From the NCBI GenBank assembly GCA_022036555.1, contig CM039120.1:22274350-22338349 (forward strand): 64,000 nt of DNA. Reading direction: 5' to 3'. This DNA comes from Microstegium vimineum (Eukaryota > Streptophyta > Magnoliopsida > Poales > Poaceae). Position numbers and translations under genes: made by a program. The notes beneath the pieces are model-generated. The model saw only the letters and a list, made by a program, of their open reading frames with translations. It did not search any database and had not been told where the DNA came from. Below, in pieces: positions 46,601 to 57,591 of the stretch. How positions within the stretch are numbered: the stretch's first letter is position 1; each line of letters opens with the position of its first letter.

Positions 46601-47633
46601 CCTACTAGTTGAACCAAGGACGAAGCGAATCGCAAGCTATTGCGGGGTGATGAGGACGCGGAGTGTAAGGCCGAGGCCAGCTAGCTGATCACTAGGCTAG
46701 AAGTACGGGGTGTCGGGCGGTCCTTGGGCTTGTTGAGTATGATTCTGAATTGACCTTGGTTTGAATCGTAGAATAGGCGACTGTCGTGCCCCCGTTCAAG
46801 GGCTGCGAAGTTTAGGTGAGGAATAAACCCTCCAGCTGGATAGGAATTTGATTCGAATCGCGGTCTCTCCCCGTAGTGAGAACTTGGCAATTGCTACACT
46901 GGCGTGAGAACAATTAATTACTTGAATGGTTCTGATGGAATGATATGATGAGACAAGAAGGGCAAACTGGTTATTGTATGCTTAATCAAGTGTATTGCTT
47001 AGTCCAGGTGCTAATCTAGAAGACAGGTAATATTTAATAAATATGGCTTCATTCTTAAGTACTCTATAGTAAATGCTTTGCCGCAAAAGAGAGTTCGACC
47101 TTGTACTACCAAAGAAATCCTGCATTATCCTTGGTGTCTTTATTTTAGTTTAAGACGGGTAAGTCTAGTTGAGTACATTCGCGTACTCAGGGCTACGTTC
47201 CCAATGTTGTTGCAGATGGGCAGATGTACTACGAGTACTGCATCAAATGTCTCTACCCTACTATGGGCGACAACTAGGACCATGGGCGATGGTCATCTCT
47301 GAAGCCTCATCTATGCTTTTGTGAGAAATGACTTAGTACTGACACTGTAATGAACTAAGTGTGTGTGAGTTGGTTTCAAAACTATTTCCGCTGCAAGAGA
47401 TTTGGTTATGTAAACTTTTAAAATTCGTACTCTGATGTATTTGTATTTGAACTTTATGTAACGTACGGATGGTCTATTGAACTAAAGCGATTCTTGGCTA
47501 TGAATGAGCAAGGAATGAAATCCGTCATGGTTTCACAGACTACCGGGGTTATGAAAGCCTAAGGACGAAAATTTATCGCATCGGTGATCGGTTTTTGGAC
47601 TTAAGTTTTTGTAATTTGGGCGGTTCTGTTACA
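43632..47633 (+). repeat. Element H: solo LTR, 4,002 bp, Del/Tekay-like
   Basis: Begins TGTAACACCC and ends TTCTGTTACA, flanked by perfect TSDs ATTAC (43627-43631 and 47634-47638) in element E. No second LTR or internal domain is present, so it is a solo LTR left by recombination. A CpG-rich core (about 44130-44960) makes long ORFs on both strands (for example 44116-44633 and 44747-45079); they overlap in several frames, lack domains and are not credible genes. The Del/Tekay call rests on length and end sequence; orientation is inferred from the ends. Confidence 0.85.
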
Positions 47634-47638
47634 ATTAC

Positions 47639-47803
47639 CATCCTTTCTAAGCATATGATCATCATCAATTGAAATAGGCTTAGAAGTCATACCTAGAGGA
47701 CATGAATGAGCCATGTGTCCCTTTCCCGACATGAGTAGCACACTCTTTTTGCTTGAGCCTTTTCTTCCTTGCTCATGTTGTGCTTCTCATTGTCTTGCCT
47801 CTT
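47639..47803 (-). other. Element E sequence just downstream of gag
   Basis: 165 bp of E sequence between the H solo LTR (TSD ATTAC, 47634-47638) and the stop of gag at 47804. No other motif is seen. Confidence 0.5.
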
Positions 47804-49635
47804 TTATTTTGCTTGAATCTTCATCTCAAGCTTGGTAGGACACCTCGAGGCAAAGTGTCCCATATCTTCACACTTGAAGCACTTGATGTGAGCTAAATCT
47901 TTCTTTTCTTGATTCTTGCTCATCATCATGTCATCTTGAATGGGAGTTAGATGACTTGTTCTTGCTTTGCTACCTCTTCTAGTCTTCTTCTTCTTCTTCA
48001 TCATCCCCAAATCATCATCTTGATGGTTGATCTTGTCTTGCACTTGGGGTGTGACTTGTGGCATAGCTTGAGGCTTCACTTGTTGCTTCACCAATTGCTT
48101 GGTTGGACACATTGAGGTGACATGATGACCCCAAATGTGACACTTGAAGCACTTGACATGCTTTAGCCTCTCTTCTTCTTTCTTCAACTTGAGTTTCTCT
48201 TTGTTTGGGCAACCATTTGCAAGATGTCCCATATCACGGCATATGAGGCACATGAAATGAGATAGCTTCTTTTGTTCTTGCTTCTTCATCTTTTTCTTGC
48301 CCTTGCTCTTGTTGAATCCAACTCCACTCTTGTCACCATAGCTTCTTGTGTTTGTCAACATATGCTCAAAGGTGACTTTGGAGTTGTAGCACCTCTCCAA
48401 CTTGTTGCTCATATTCTTCAATTCACTTTTGAGCTCATTGTTCTCCTTCAAAAGGTTAGTCTCACAAGACATAGAAGTAGAACAAGCATCTATATGTGAA
48501 GAACATGGAATATCAAGTAGATCGTCACAAGAGGTGGATACATGCTTCTTGCCTACATCACAAGGGTTAGTAACAATATGTAGTTGATCATTTGACCCAT
48601 GTGATGAGCTTTCATCATTTTTAAGGTTCATCAACTCATTTATTAGATCACCATGTTTGTGAACCAAAGCCTCATGAGATACCCGAAGATGCTCATGATC
48701 TAGCTTTAGTTCTTCATGTGAAGAGTTAAGAACATCAAGTAAGTGCTTATGTTCTTCACATGAATCTTTTAGAGTTGAGATTTTATTTGTTGAAGCCTTA
48801 AGAAGTGAAGCATGCATTTCAATTAATTATTCATGAGAATCAACAAGTTCATCATGAGTTTCATTAAGCTCTTTTAGTGAAATATTTTCTTTTGTTGTTC
48901 ACAAGTTTTCTTTAGAGATGAGATTTCTTTTTCCAAAGACAAGATTTTAGTTTTCTCATTCACTAAAGACATGGTCATGCTAGCAAGTTTATCTACAAGC
49001 TCATCATATGAATCAACATGATCAACAACATTGCTATTTGATACCTTTGTGTCACCTTGTGACATAGAGCAATGTGGTGATGTAGTAGAGCTTGTGATAG
49101 CATCATCAACCGAGCATGAACCATCTTCATCACCACCAAGTGTGCATGGAGTAGCATCATCATTTGCAACACTTGTGGCATCATCATCAATCTTGTCAAG
49201 TGTGCTTGTAGTTGATCTTTCATCATCATCACTTGACCATGAGGTGGAGCAATCTTCCACAATCACCAAGTTGTGGTCATGCTCAACATCCTCATGCGCC
49301 ACTAACTCATCACCATCACTTGAGACTGTCCCATATTTTTCAATGAGATAGGACCAAATCTGATGAGGTGTCTTTATGTCCATGATCTCTCCAAATATGC
49401 ATTGAGTCAAAGATCTATACATGACGTTAGTAGCTTGGATCTCTAGATCTAGGCATTTCTCTTGTGCTTGGGTTAGTTTCTCTTCATCCCACACATGAGA
49501 AAAGCCTACATCTACGATCCACCACATTTGAGGGCAAATAAATTTGAAATTGCATATCATCCAATTTTTCCACCGTGTAAAGTGAGTGCCATCAAAAATG
49601 TGTGGACAATCAACATCTATCCCATAAGTCGCCAT
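47804..49635 (-). pseudogene. Element E gag (copia, SIRE/Maximus-like), one frameshift and one stop
   Basis: Begins at the ATG 49633-49635, only 37 nt from the primer-binding site. The N-terminal part has a copia-type Gag pattern (F-D-G-x-x-F-x-x-W-K-x-x-M) and an I-W-x-x-L-x-x-K-Y-G segment. A Ser/Asp-rich acidic region and a long coiled-coil-like stretch follow. The C-terminal part has three zinc knuckles: C-x2-C-x4-H-x4-C at about 48205-48250 and 47845-47885, and a variant with one extra residue at about 48100-48150. The frame is lost near 48880 and a TAA lies near 48830, so the gene reads as two pieces (48874-49635 and 47804-48817). It would encode the particle shell and RNA-binding nucleocapsid. 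Confidence 0.85.
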
Positions 49636-49672
49636 CCTCTCGGGTCGGTAAAGACCACAAATGAGAGACCCA

Positions 49673-49684
49673 GCTCTGATACCA
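49673..49684 (-). other. Primer-binding site of element E (initiator-Met tRNA)
   Basis: On the - strand TGGTATCAGAGC, an exact match to the usual plant initiator-Met site, two bases after the LTR end. Confidence 0.9.
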
Positions 49685-49686
49685 CT

Positions 49687-49800
49687 TGAAGGGTCGAGAT
49701 GGCAGACTAGAGGGGGGGTAATAGTCCTTTCTAAAACTTAAGCGCTCCGGCTAACCGAATCAAATGCGGAATTAAAACTATCGGTCTAGCCAAGACTACA
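49687..49800 (-). repeat. 5' LTR of element E, part 1 of 2
   Basis: The same sequence as 11560-11673. Interrupted after CTACA (49796-49800) by solo LTR I. Confidence 0.9.
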
Positions 49801-52800
49801 TGAAATGACCTCTATTTCCGCGAAGGGAAATCCATAGATTCACAGTGTAATAAAATAGATTGCGTGAACAATCCACAATATTACCCAAATTTCAGTTGAT
49901 AATCAATACCAAACTTCGAGTACAAGAGGCAAAAAAGAGGTTTACGTAATTTTATTACATCGCCACACTGGCGCAATCACACTGGAATCACATCAAGCAG
50001 AAAACGCGAGCGAAGCGCCGGGATCCTCTCCAACCCTGAGGCTAGCGACGAGACTCCTAATCCTCCTCCTCATCGTAGTCAACATCATGTTCATCACCTG
50101 TTTGATGTCTATCAATACGGATTGTACTAGTGCCACATTCCCACCAATGACATATTTGTGGAATTGGATGCAACAGGGTATATCAAAAGACCTATCTTTG
50201 GCTGTTGGCTTCCTATGAAAGATTTGTTTATTACTTCGGTAGTATAAGTCATAGTTTGGTTGTCCAAATTCATATTCCATCCATCCATACCGTTCCCCCA
50301 CACACATATCACCACACCTCACACTCATTCGACGGGCCCAACTCCCTATCGAGCCCGTCTCAGCGGCACACTGCTCCATCAGAGCACACTGTCGGAATCA
50401 TATATCAACCAGGGGGAGAAGACAAAACACCACTCTCTATCGGCAAAACATGTCACAGAAACAGGACCATAGCCGACGAATCGACTATGTATCGATCGAT
50501 CAAACCGTACAACACTCTGCAGTATGTTTTACAGTACCACGGGTTCTGCCATCATCGACATCCGGAGTCGTCTAGGCTGACGCCGGCCGCTTGCTAGCCT
50601 AGGTCGATGCCACCCTACCACTCAGCCCTGAGCCAACTCCACGTACCGCATGGGGGCGCTGAGACTATGAGGCCTGGTAACAGGGCCCCAGGGTTACCAG
50701 TTGTCTCGAGGGGGTGTGGGACGCACTCCCGTACCTCTCTACACTAATCCGCTTACTTCCAAGTAGTAGTGGCACCGCCCTACCAAGTAGTCCGGTCGTC
50801 TCCCCCACAGAGAGCAAGTGGCATGTAAGGTTTCCATGATTCAAGAAGCCAGGAAGTTCCTAGTTGGCCAAGCAAGACATATTCATCATTTCCCATGCCA
50901 TCACAGCATTCCACTGTTCCGGGGTTCAACCTCGGAATCTCCTTTCCGGTCCATTTACCCGCCACAGGTACGATCAAGGGATTGCTCAGGTAGCTCTCCC
51001 GGCAAGACTTGCCCAAGGCTCGTCGTCATTCCCACTTGGCCGACAAAACCCTCACCACACGCACCCAAAACACACACAGCACTCTCCCCTCTTTCCGGCA
51101 CCACGTGCCTCATCATCATCATCTCACCTCATCAATATGTGAGAGTAGTAGTAGTAATAATCTTATATATAGAGCAAGCAAGTGTGCATCTATCCTATTG
51201 CGGGGTAGCAGGGTAAAGGTTTCGTCAAGGTAAAGTCTTGAGCAAATAAACTACCATGCAACCTATGCATTGCTTAATCATTTATTATTAGAAATGTAAC
51301 ATGTGAGCATGCGTAATAGGTTCTACGAGTTGGGTGGGAAGGACACCTTCGTTGTCGTCACCGAGTTCCTCGTCGTACTCATAATCTCCCTCCTCAGTCA
51401 GATCCTCCTCGTTCTCTGAAACGAATACATGATATAGTCATGTTAGCGACGTATAGAGAATCACACAAGGAATTATCAGAAAAATGAGAAGATCCAAATG
51501 CACACAAACATAGTTCCAACATATAGAGCTCATTTTTCTGAGAATTTTGATTGCTCATTTGCAATTTTTGGACTTCGTATGAATTTATTACGAATTTCCG
51601 AAGTTTAATTCAAAGTCTGAAAACGAGAAAATGGATTTAAAATCCCTTGGGACACGTGTCAGTTGGGCTAGCTGACGTCATGATGATGTCAGCATGACGT
51701 CACTGTTGACTCCGTCAACACATCGAGCTTTTCAGGGCTGATATGGGCCGGTTCAGGGCCGGGCTTGGCCCGCCACATGTTGCTCTCGGGTTGAGCCACG
51801 TGGCCTCCTTGGGCCGGTAACGGGCTCGGTCCACCGAGGACTGGTCCACCGTGCACCTTGCACCTCGGTCCAGTGGACCACAGGCACAAGGGTCGTGCAT
51901 CGGGTGCACGCAGTCTCTGCTGTATTCGGTTCACAAAGGCCCAGTCCACGCACAGGGCTCACACGGTGGAGCTGGCTGATGCGCGGCTGACGCCAGCACG
52001 GGATCCACAGGACAGTGGCTCGACTTCCCTATTTTCCCCCCAACCTCCTATGTTCTTGCTCGGCCGGCCGACGGACGGCGGCGCTCGCCGACGAGCAATC
52101 GGAGCTCTGCTCCGTTGGTCCTGAGATCAAATTGAAGGCCCAACCGTACTCGCACAGGCATGGGGGTCAACATGGCGTGCTTGTTTTGCCATGATTCGGC
52201 TCCGATCGATCTTGACACGGCGCGAGGCGGACGGCAGTTGCCGGAGTCCAGCAATCCGGCCACCGGTTGGCTTGGGTCTTCAATTGGTGATGCAGATCCA
52301 CTCGGGGTGCTCTCTAGGCAAGGGCGAGGGCATCAGTGGGGTCTCCCGCGGTCTCACGCCTCCTAGCGACGGTGAACAGGAATGGCGGCTCGTCGGTCTT
52401 TGGGCTCGCATACAAAGCACCAGCGCGCTTGATTCAAACATACGGGTCGTCAAGGTGGTCCGCAGGGGCTCTGGTTAGCCATGTCCTCGTCGGCGAGTTC
52501 ACAGAGCTCGGACATCGCAACGGTCCGTGTGGCCAGGGTGGTCGGGGGCTCATCAGTCACAACCAGCTACGCCGGGGCACTCGGGTGGTCATGGTGAAGC
52601 TCAAGCTCTTGTCCGTTGGGCTTGGGAAGGTCTCATTCGTCGGGAACGCATCTGTCAGCGCGGAGCGGCGACTGCGCACGGCCATGGCAGACCGCGCTCT
52701 GGCGCACACGTTCCGGGGATTCGAGGTCGGGGCAGGGCTCAATTAAAACTATTTGCGTGTGTGCATGTGTGTTTGTGTCCATGGGCTAGACCGTGAGCCG

Positions 52801-54029
52801 TCCTTGGCTTCCCAGGTTGGGAACGCTGACGAGCTCTCTGGCCAGGTCGTGCTCCAAAGCTCAGAGCGGTTTTCGGTGTGTGTACCTTGCGCTCGGAGTA
52901 GTAAGGATGGCGGTGCAGTGTAGATTCGATGTCGTGTACCACCGTAAGCAGTGCCGTGCAGCTTCGCCCGACCGTCGTCGACGAAGTACACCGGGTTCCG
53001 GAGGCCTCCGACGCGGTCCGCCTCCTCCGCTCCTCCTCTTCTTCTTGTTCTTCCCTCGGCCCTCTCTACTGGTGTGTGTGCTGCGTGTTGCCGCAACGGC
53101 GGCGCGAGGGTGGGAAACCCTAGGGTTCCTGGGGGTGGCTTTTATAGAGCAGCATCCATGGCTATGGCGTGCTCCCGATCTAATGGTGGTGTGCGGTCGG
53201 GACCGATCCGAGGGCTCCCAGGAGCTTCTTGGGCGCCAAGATGAAGGGGGAACCAGCAGGGGACAAGGAGGGGGCAGGGTCATGCGTTTGGCGTGCACCT
53301 GACAGGGCGGTTGAGGCCTGTCGGGCACCAGCTAGGCTCCGCTGCGCGCGCGTGAGAGAGGAGCAAGGCGAGCTTGAAGAAGGCACTGTTGAGTGCGGGG
53401 GCCATCTGTCAGCGAGTGTGGATGCGGGGCCATCTGTCAGCCGGACACGGCTTGCGGGAGCGGTGGTCGCGTTCTGCGCGCGTGTGAGCGGCCGCTGGCG
53501 GGTACTAGGTCGCAGTGCGGCCTGAGGCACGAGCTGGTTAGCTGGGCCGGTTGCTTTTCTTTCTCTTTTCCATTTATTCCTTCTTTTCTGTTTTGTATTC
53601 TAATTTATGTATTTGGTATTGCATATATATATATATATGTATGTATGGGTGTATATGTGTGTGTATAAGCATATGAACTCAAGCTAGTGTATACATGTTT
53701 ATTATACATCCATATAGGTATTTATATATTTATGCAAGTGAATTTGTATATAAATATTATATATATACATATATAGGTGCATATATGTGGACATATTCTC
53801 TAGGTATGTTTTTCTTTATCACTTAAATAGGTAAACACACACAACAAGATATTCAAGATCCAAATCAATCAATGATGTAAATACATAGCAATTATATTAG
53901 TGCAAGCTCATTAAGAAGTCTAGGGTTAGGTGCTAATCAAGTAATACAATCATCAAACACTTGTATAGTTTAAAGGAAAAATTTTGTAGTTGTGATTTTT
54001 CAAATGTGTCAAATTTTCAGGATGTTACA
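49801..54029 (-). repeat. Element I: solo LTR, 4,229 bp, minus strand, Del/Tekay-like
   Basis: On the - strand it begins TGTAACATCCTG and ends GGTCATTTCA. TSD CTACA lies on both sides (49796-49800 and 54030-54034), and the uninterrupted sequence is in E's other LTR near 11670. A GC-rich section (about 51690-53530) gives many overlapping ORFs on both strands with no domains. A TA/TG-rich microsatellite lies at about 53620-53665. No internal region is present, so it is a solo LTR. The family call rests on length and tips only. Confidence 0.85.
53620..53665. repeat. TA/TG-rich microsatellite in solo LTR I
   Basis: (AT)n followed by GTATGTATG and GTGTGTGTAT; simple-sequence DNA inside the LTR. 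Confidence 0.7.
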
Positions 54030-54034
54030 CTACA

Positions 54035-56266
54035 CCCCTCTATCTATTACTCTAGCACCTAGCAAAGTATGTCTATTATGCTAACTAAGGTGCCAAGCTA
54101 GGAAGCTCACCTAAACAAGTCTAGGTTGCAAGGTCACACAAACCTAAGCAACTAGTACTCTAATCAAACCGGGGAGCTCTAGTAAGCAAAGCACAAAGCA
54201 CCTAAGCACACTAGCAACACTCAATAGCAAGGCTACACAAGCCTAACTAGAGAGCTCAACTTACTTAGCTATACAAACTAAGCAATGTGACTAACAAGGC
54301 TACTTAAGCCAATTAGTCACTCAAGATCTTACTTCTAAGCTACACAAGCTAGAAGGTAACTAAGCAAGCCACACAAGCTAGACTAGATACACGAGCAACA
54401 ACTACTCACTAGCACAAGTATATGAAAGTAAATACAAGCTAGTGATTTGGAGAATGAAAACCACCGAGAAGATCTACAAGGTTGACACGGTGATTTTTCT
54501 CCCGTGGTTCACTTGGTCGCCACCAAGCTAGTCCCCGTTGTATTGTCTCACTCACTTGGGGGTTTACGACTTTTTATAGGCCTCACCACCTAACCCCCGC
54601 AAGGGTTTCCGCCTAACCAACACAAGATGAGGGCACTCAACGATACCTTCAACTAGAGTTGCTTTTCGCGATCTCCCGTGGGGCGAGCACAACACCCCTC
54701 ACAAATCTCTTCCCCGGAGCCACGCACAAGCTTCTTGCGTGCTTCGACGGAGCCTCAAACACCAAGCCGTCTAGGAGGTGGCAACCTCCAAGAGTAACAA
54801 GCACCACGAACTTGCAAGTCGATCACCTAGTGCCACACGAAGCTACCTCTCAAAGCAATGCACTAGTAATCGTTCTCTCACACAATCGGATGATCTCTAC
54901 CAAGTGTATGTGAGTTAGAGGGCTTCCCAAGCACACCAACACAAGGCACAAAGGCCCTAGGGTGCTCAGCGACCGGCCAAGGGCAGCCACCAAGTCTACT
55001 TATAGAGGGAGGGGAAAAACTAGTCGTTTCCCCCTCTCTAACGGCTCTTTGGACGGCTCCCGACGCAAGCTACAGTAGAGGTCCGGACCAATAAACGTCT
55101 GTATCTCTTAGTTCCAAACTCCGATTTAGATGATCTTGGACTTTTTGGAAAGCTAACTCAGAGGCCTACACATCCCTCAAGTCCATTTGATCCATATCAC
55201 AATGAATCAAAGCAGTATTTCATTTCAAGATCTTCTCTTTGGCGCGCTTGCCGATCTCTGCCACGTGCCTCCGGACGCATGCAACAGTGCCACTCCGGAC
55301 TAAAGCCCGCTGCATCCGGACCTGAGCAGAGAGCTCCCCGAGAGCTCATTTCTTCCAAACACACGTCCGGAATTCCCTGTCCGGACGGCAAACAGCATCT
55401 GGACCACCTCAGTCAGCAAAATACAATTAGGGGGGCAGGTGACCGGACGCAATGCCAATGGTCCGGACCGCCCAAGCCCCAGCGTCCAGAGTCCTCATAC
55501 TCGACCAGACCTAGGGTTTGGTTCCGGACCCAAGCGCAATGGTCTGGACACCCAAAACCCGTAGCGTCTGGAGCTCGGTTTTCAGCCAAGACTCCTCCGC
55601 ACTTCTTCCTTTGCTTCTCATGTGCTAACACAAATGTGTTATTCACCTTGTGCATGTGTGTTAGCATTTTCACAATCATTTTTAAAGCATTTTCACTTGC
55701 TCTTAACCCGCCACTCGATCCTAATTCATCGCAAAGTTAGATCGCTCGCGGTGGCACTAGATAACCGATATGCAAACAAGTTTGCTCCTCTTGATAGTAC
55801 GGCTATCTATCCTAAACCCGACCATAATCTTCTCTACAGACCTATGACTGGTGAAATGAAATTCCCTATGGTTATACCTTTGCCTTGCGCATTCCATTCC
55901 ATCTACTTCTCCAATGTTGATGCAACACATGCACTAACCTATCACCAAATGATATGATCCACTTCATATCATCACGTGACCGTATTGGTTCATCGATCTT
56001 GACCTCACTTGCTCTTCACCGTTGCGTCGGTCCATCGGCGCCAAGCATCACCCGCTTGCCCTTCACACTTGCAACCGGTCCATCAAGCCAAGCCTCATCT
56101 TGATCTTCTCCACCTTGATCACATGACTCCATGTCATGTCTCATGTGCAATAAGCTCATTCATCACACAATCATATGTGAACTAATCTCCTGTGTATATA
56201 TTACTTGAACACATATTAATTCACCTAGGTTGTCACTCAATTACCAAAATCACATAGAGACTCTCA
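54035..56266 (-). repeat. 5' LTR of element E, part 2 of 2
   Basis: Matches about 11680-14008 and ends GACTCTCA, followed by the TSD copy ACTTC (56267-56271). It lacks a stretch of GTCCGGAC-bearing sequence present in the 3' LTR (about 12735-12830), so the two LTRs differ by a deletion there. TATA box on the - strand at 54570-54580. Confidence 0.9.
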
Positions 56267-56271
56267 ACTTC

Positions 56272-56375
56272 GTGTTCCCCGTGGAAATCGATACCCTTGG
56301 AATACTCACGGGTGAAAGCTACAGCGGTATCCGTGCGCTTGCGGATTTATCTGTGTGCGTTAAGAAATACCAACA
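56272..56375 (+). repeat. Solo LTR C, part 3 of 3 (right end)
   Basis: It runs from the target site of E to CAACA at 56375, followed by AGGAG (56376-56380), the partner of 2831-2835. Its end resembles the end of LTR B. Confidence 0.85.
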
Positions 56376-56380
56376 AGGAG

Positions 56381-56969
56381 GTGCACCACCAGCTACTACT
56401 CCACCAGTTCCACCTGCTACAAGTGGTGACACTTCTCAAAGGCAAAGGGACATTCCTGAGAGTTCTCGTTCTCGCTCACGCTCTCATGTCAGATCCAGGA
56501 GCGGGAGGAGGATGAAGAAGTTTGGAGAGTGGATCAAGGACATTTTAATACTTGGACATATTAGGCCAGGATCACTTATGAGGAGCAGGTTGCTAACAGG
56601 GAGTCTATCATGGGATCTAGGGACATGGTCGGTCTTCCACCGCTTCCACTAGTGGAGCCCGCCTGTGTTTCCTAACTTGCCATGACTGTCAGCTTCTAGT
56701 GATGAGGATTATGATGATGAAGATAATGATGATGATGAGATCAGAGAGTAGGGTCAGTGAGAGAGCAGGGTCAGTGGGACAGTTCTCAGTGGGCTCCTTG
56801 TGATCGTGTGTATGGCAGGAGGTCGCGTCGTCAGCAGCAGCAAGATGAGGAGGAGATTGCGGGGCCTTCTACAGCTACACCACCGCCTCGCCGCTCAGCC
56901 CGTCAGCGCTTCACACAGACCACACATTGGGTTGGTCGCGTCGTGTTCTACAACGATGATGAGTAGTGA
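56381..56969 (+). pseudogene. Element A: Pro-rich, Arg/Ser-rich coding remnant (env-like position)
   Basis: One frame reads a Pro/Thr-rich segment, then an Arg/Ser-repeat segment with a basic end (56381-56520). A stop follows at about 56650. A second short frame at 56757-56969 is Arg/Gln-rich and acidic, and ends before the purine motif near 57010. The position after pol and before the 3' LTR is where SIRE-lineage copia elements carry an extra, env-like ORF, but no transmembrane segment or signal peptide is visible. It is broken and cannot be assigned a function. Confidence 0.4.
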
Positions 56970-57282
56970 TTGGTTCCCCTTCTCTTTTCTTCTCTTTTTG
57001 GCGCTTGATGCCAAAGGGGGAGAAGTTTAGGGGGTCAAATCTTTTCGCTGCAGTTTGAGCTTCATGTCATATCCGTTGAGAGTTAGTTTATTAGCTTGTG
57101 AGGTTGAGTGCCGCCACAAAACTCTATTTTATGTAATAAGGCACTAGTTTGACTCTATTTATGTTGGATATGGACATGTACTTCTGGATTTTGATTTAGC
57201 TTGTCATATTTCTGTGTATGAGTTGCTTTAGACTTGTTTTAACCTATGTAGAAACCTTGATGTTACCTGACCATTATAGCCA

Positions 57283-57299
57283 GGGCGGCAGTGCCGCCC
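57283..57299. other. GC hairpin GGGCGGCA-G-TGCCGCCC, copy 1
   Basis: A perfect 8-bp stem with one loop base. A second perfect copy is at 57920-57936 in the LTR, and two degenerate ones at 58663-58679 and 58686-58702. Confidence 0.65.
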
Positions 57300-57578
57300 C
57301 CTGCTACAATAGCTAGGGTTGAGTGCTCTCATTTGATATAAATTTTCATATGCATCACGTCTTATACTGTGACACTTTTTTAAGCACCCCACAGCAAGCA
57401 TGGATGTAGGGGGAGGCCCCAAATCACGTTGCATATGTGAAACTTGGTCTCTAATACCAAATTGAGAATTCAAATCTCAATTCACATATTCAGGGGGAGT
57501 TCTCTACACCCATGATTGTAAATCTCAGAATTATGATTATTCTTTTGTAAGCTTGAATTGGGTTGTCATCAATCACCA

Positions 57579-57591
57579 AAAGGGGGGAGAT
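57579..57591 (+). other. Polypurine tract of element A
   Basis: AAAGGGGGGAGAT directly precedes the LTR start TGAAAGTG at 57592. Confidence 0.75.

Larger units (their letters stand above)
11560..56266 (-). mobile_element. Element E: gag-only Ty1/copia element (SIRE/Maximus-like), interrupted by Y, Z, H and I
   Basis: Its two LTRs (11560-14008; and 49687-49800 plus 54035-56266) are homologous along their length. The TSD is ACTTT/ACTTC, one mismatch. The initiator-Met primer-binding site is exact (49673-49684) and a polypurine tract lies at 14009-14022, so the element reads on the - strand. With insertions removed the internal region is only about 5.4 kb. The gag gene is at 47804-49635 and the remaining 3.4 kb (41642-43631 and 14009-15374) shows no protease, integrase, RT or RNase H. 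It therefore looks like a non-autonomous gag-only (TR-GAG type) element mobilised by an autonomous relative. Confidence 0.85.
56381..57591 (+). mobile_element. Element A: 3' internal remnant of a SIRE/Maximus-like copia
   Basis: Sequence between the C solo LTR and the 3' LTR of A. It holds a degenerate coding remnant (56381-56969), a purine motif GATGCCAAAGGGGGAGAA (about 57007-57024), a GC hairpin (57283-57299) and the terminal polypurine tract. The part of A left of this point is interrupted by B and C and lies mostly beyond the window start. Confidence 0.7.

Noticed and set aside
52160..53530. Many ORFs of 60-170 codons on both strands
   Set aside because: They lie in the GC-rich part of solo LTR I, overlap each other, and show Arg/Pro/Ala-rich low-complexity translations typical of chance frames.
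56381..56969. An env gene in element A
   Set aside because: Only the position is suggestive. The remnant is short and broken, with no signal peptide or membrane segment.
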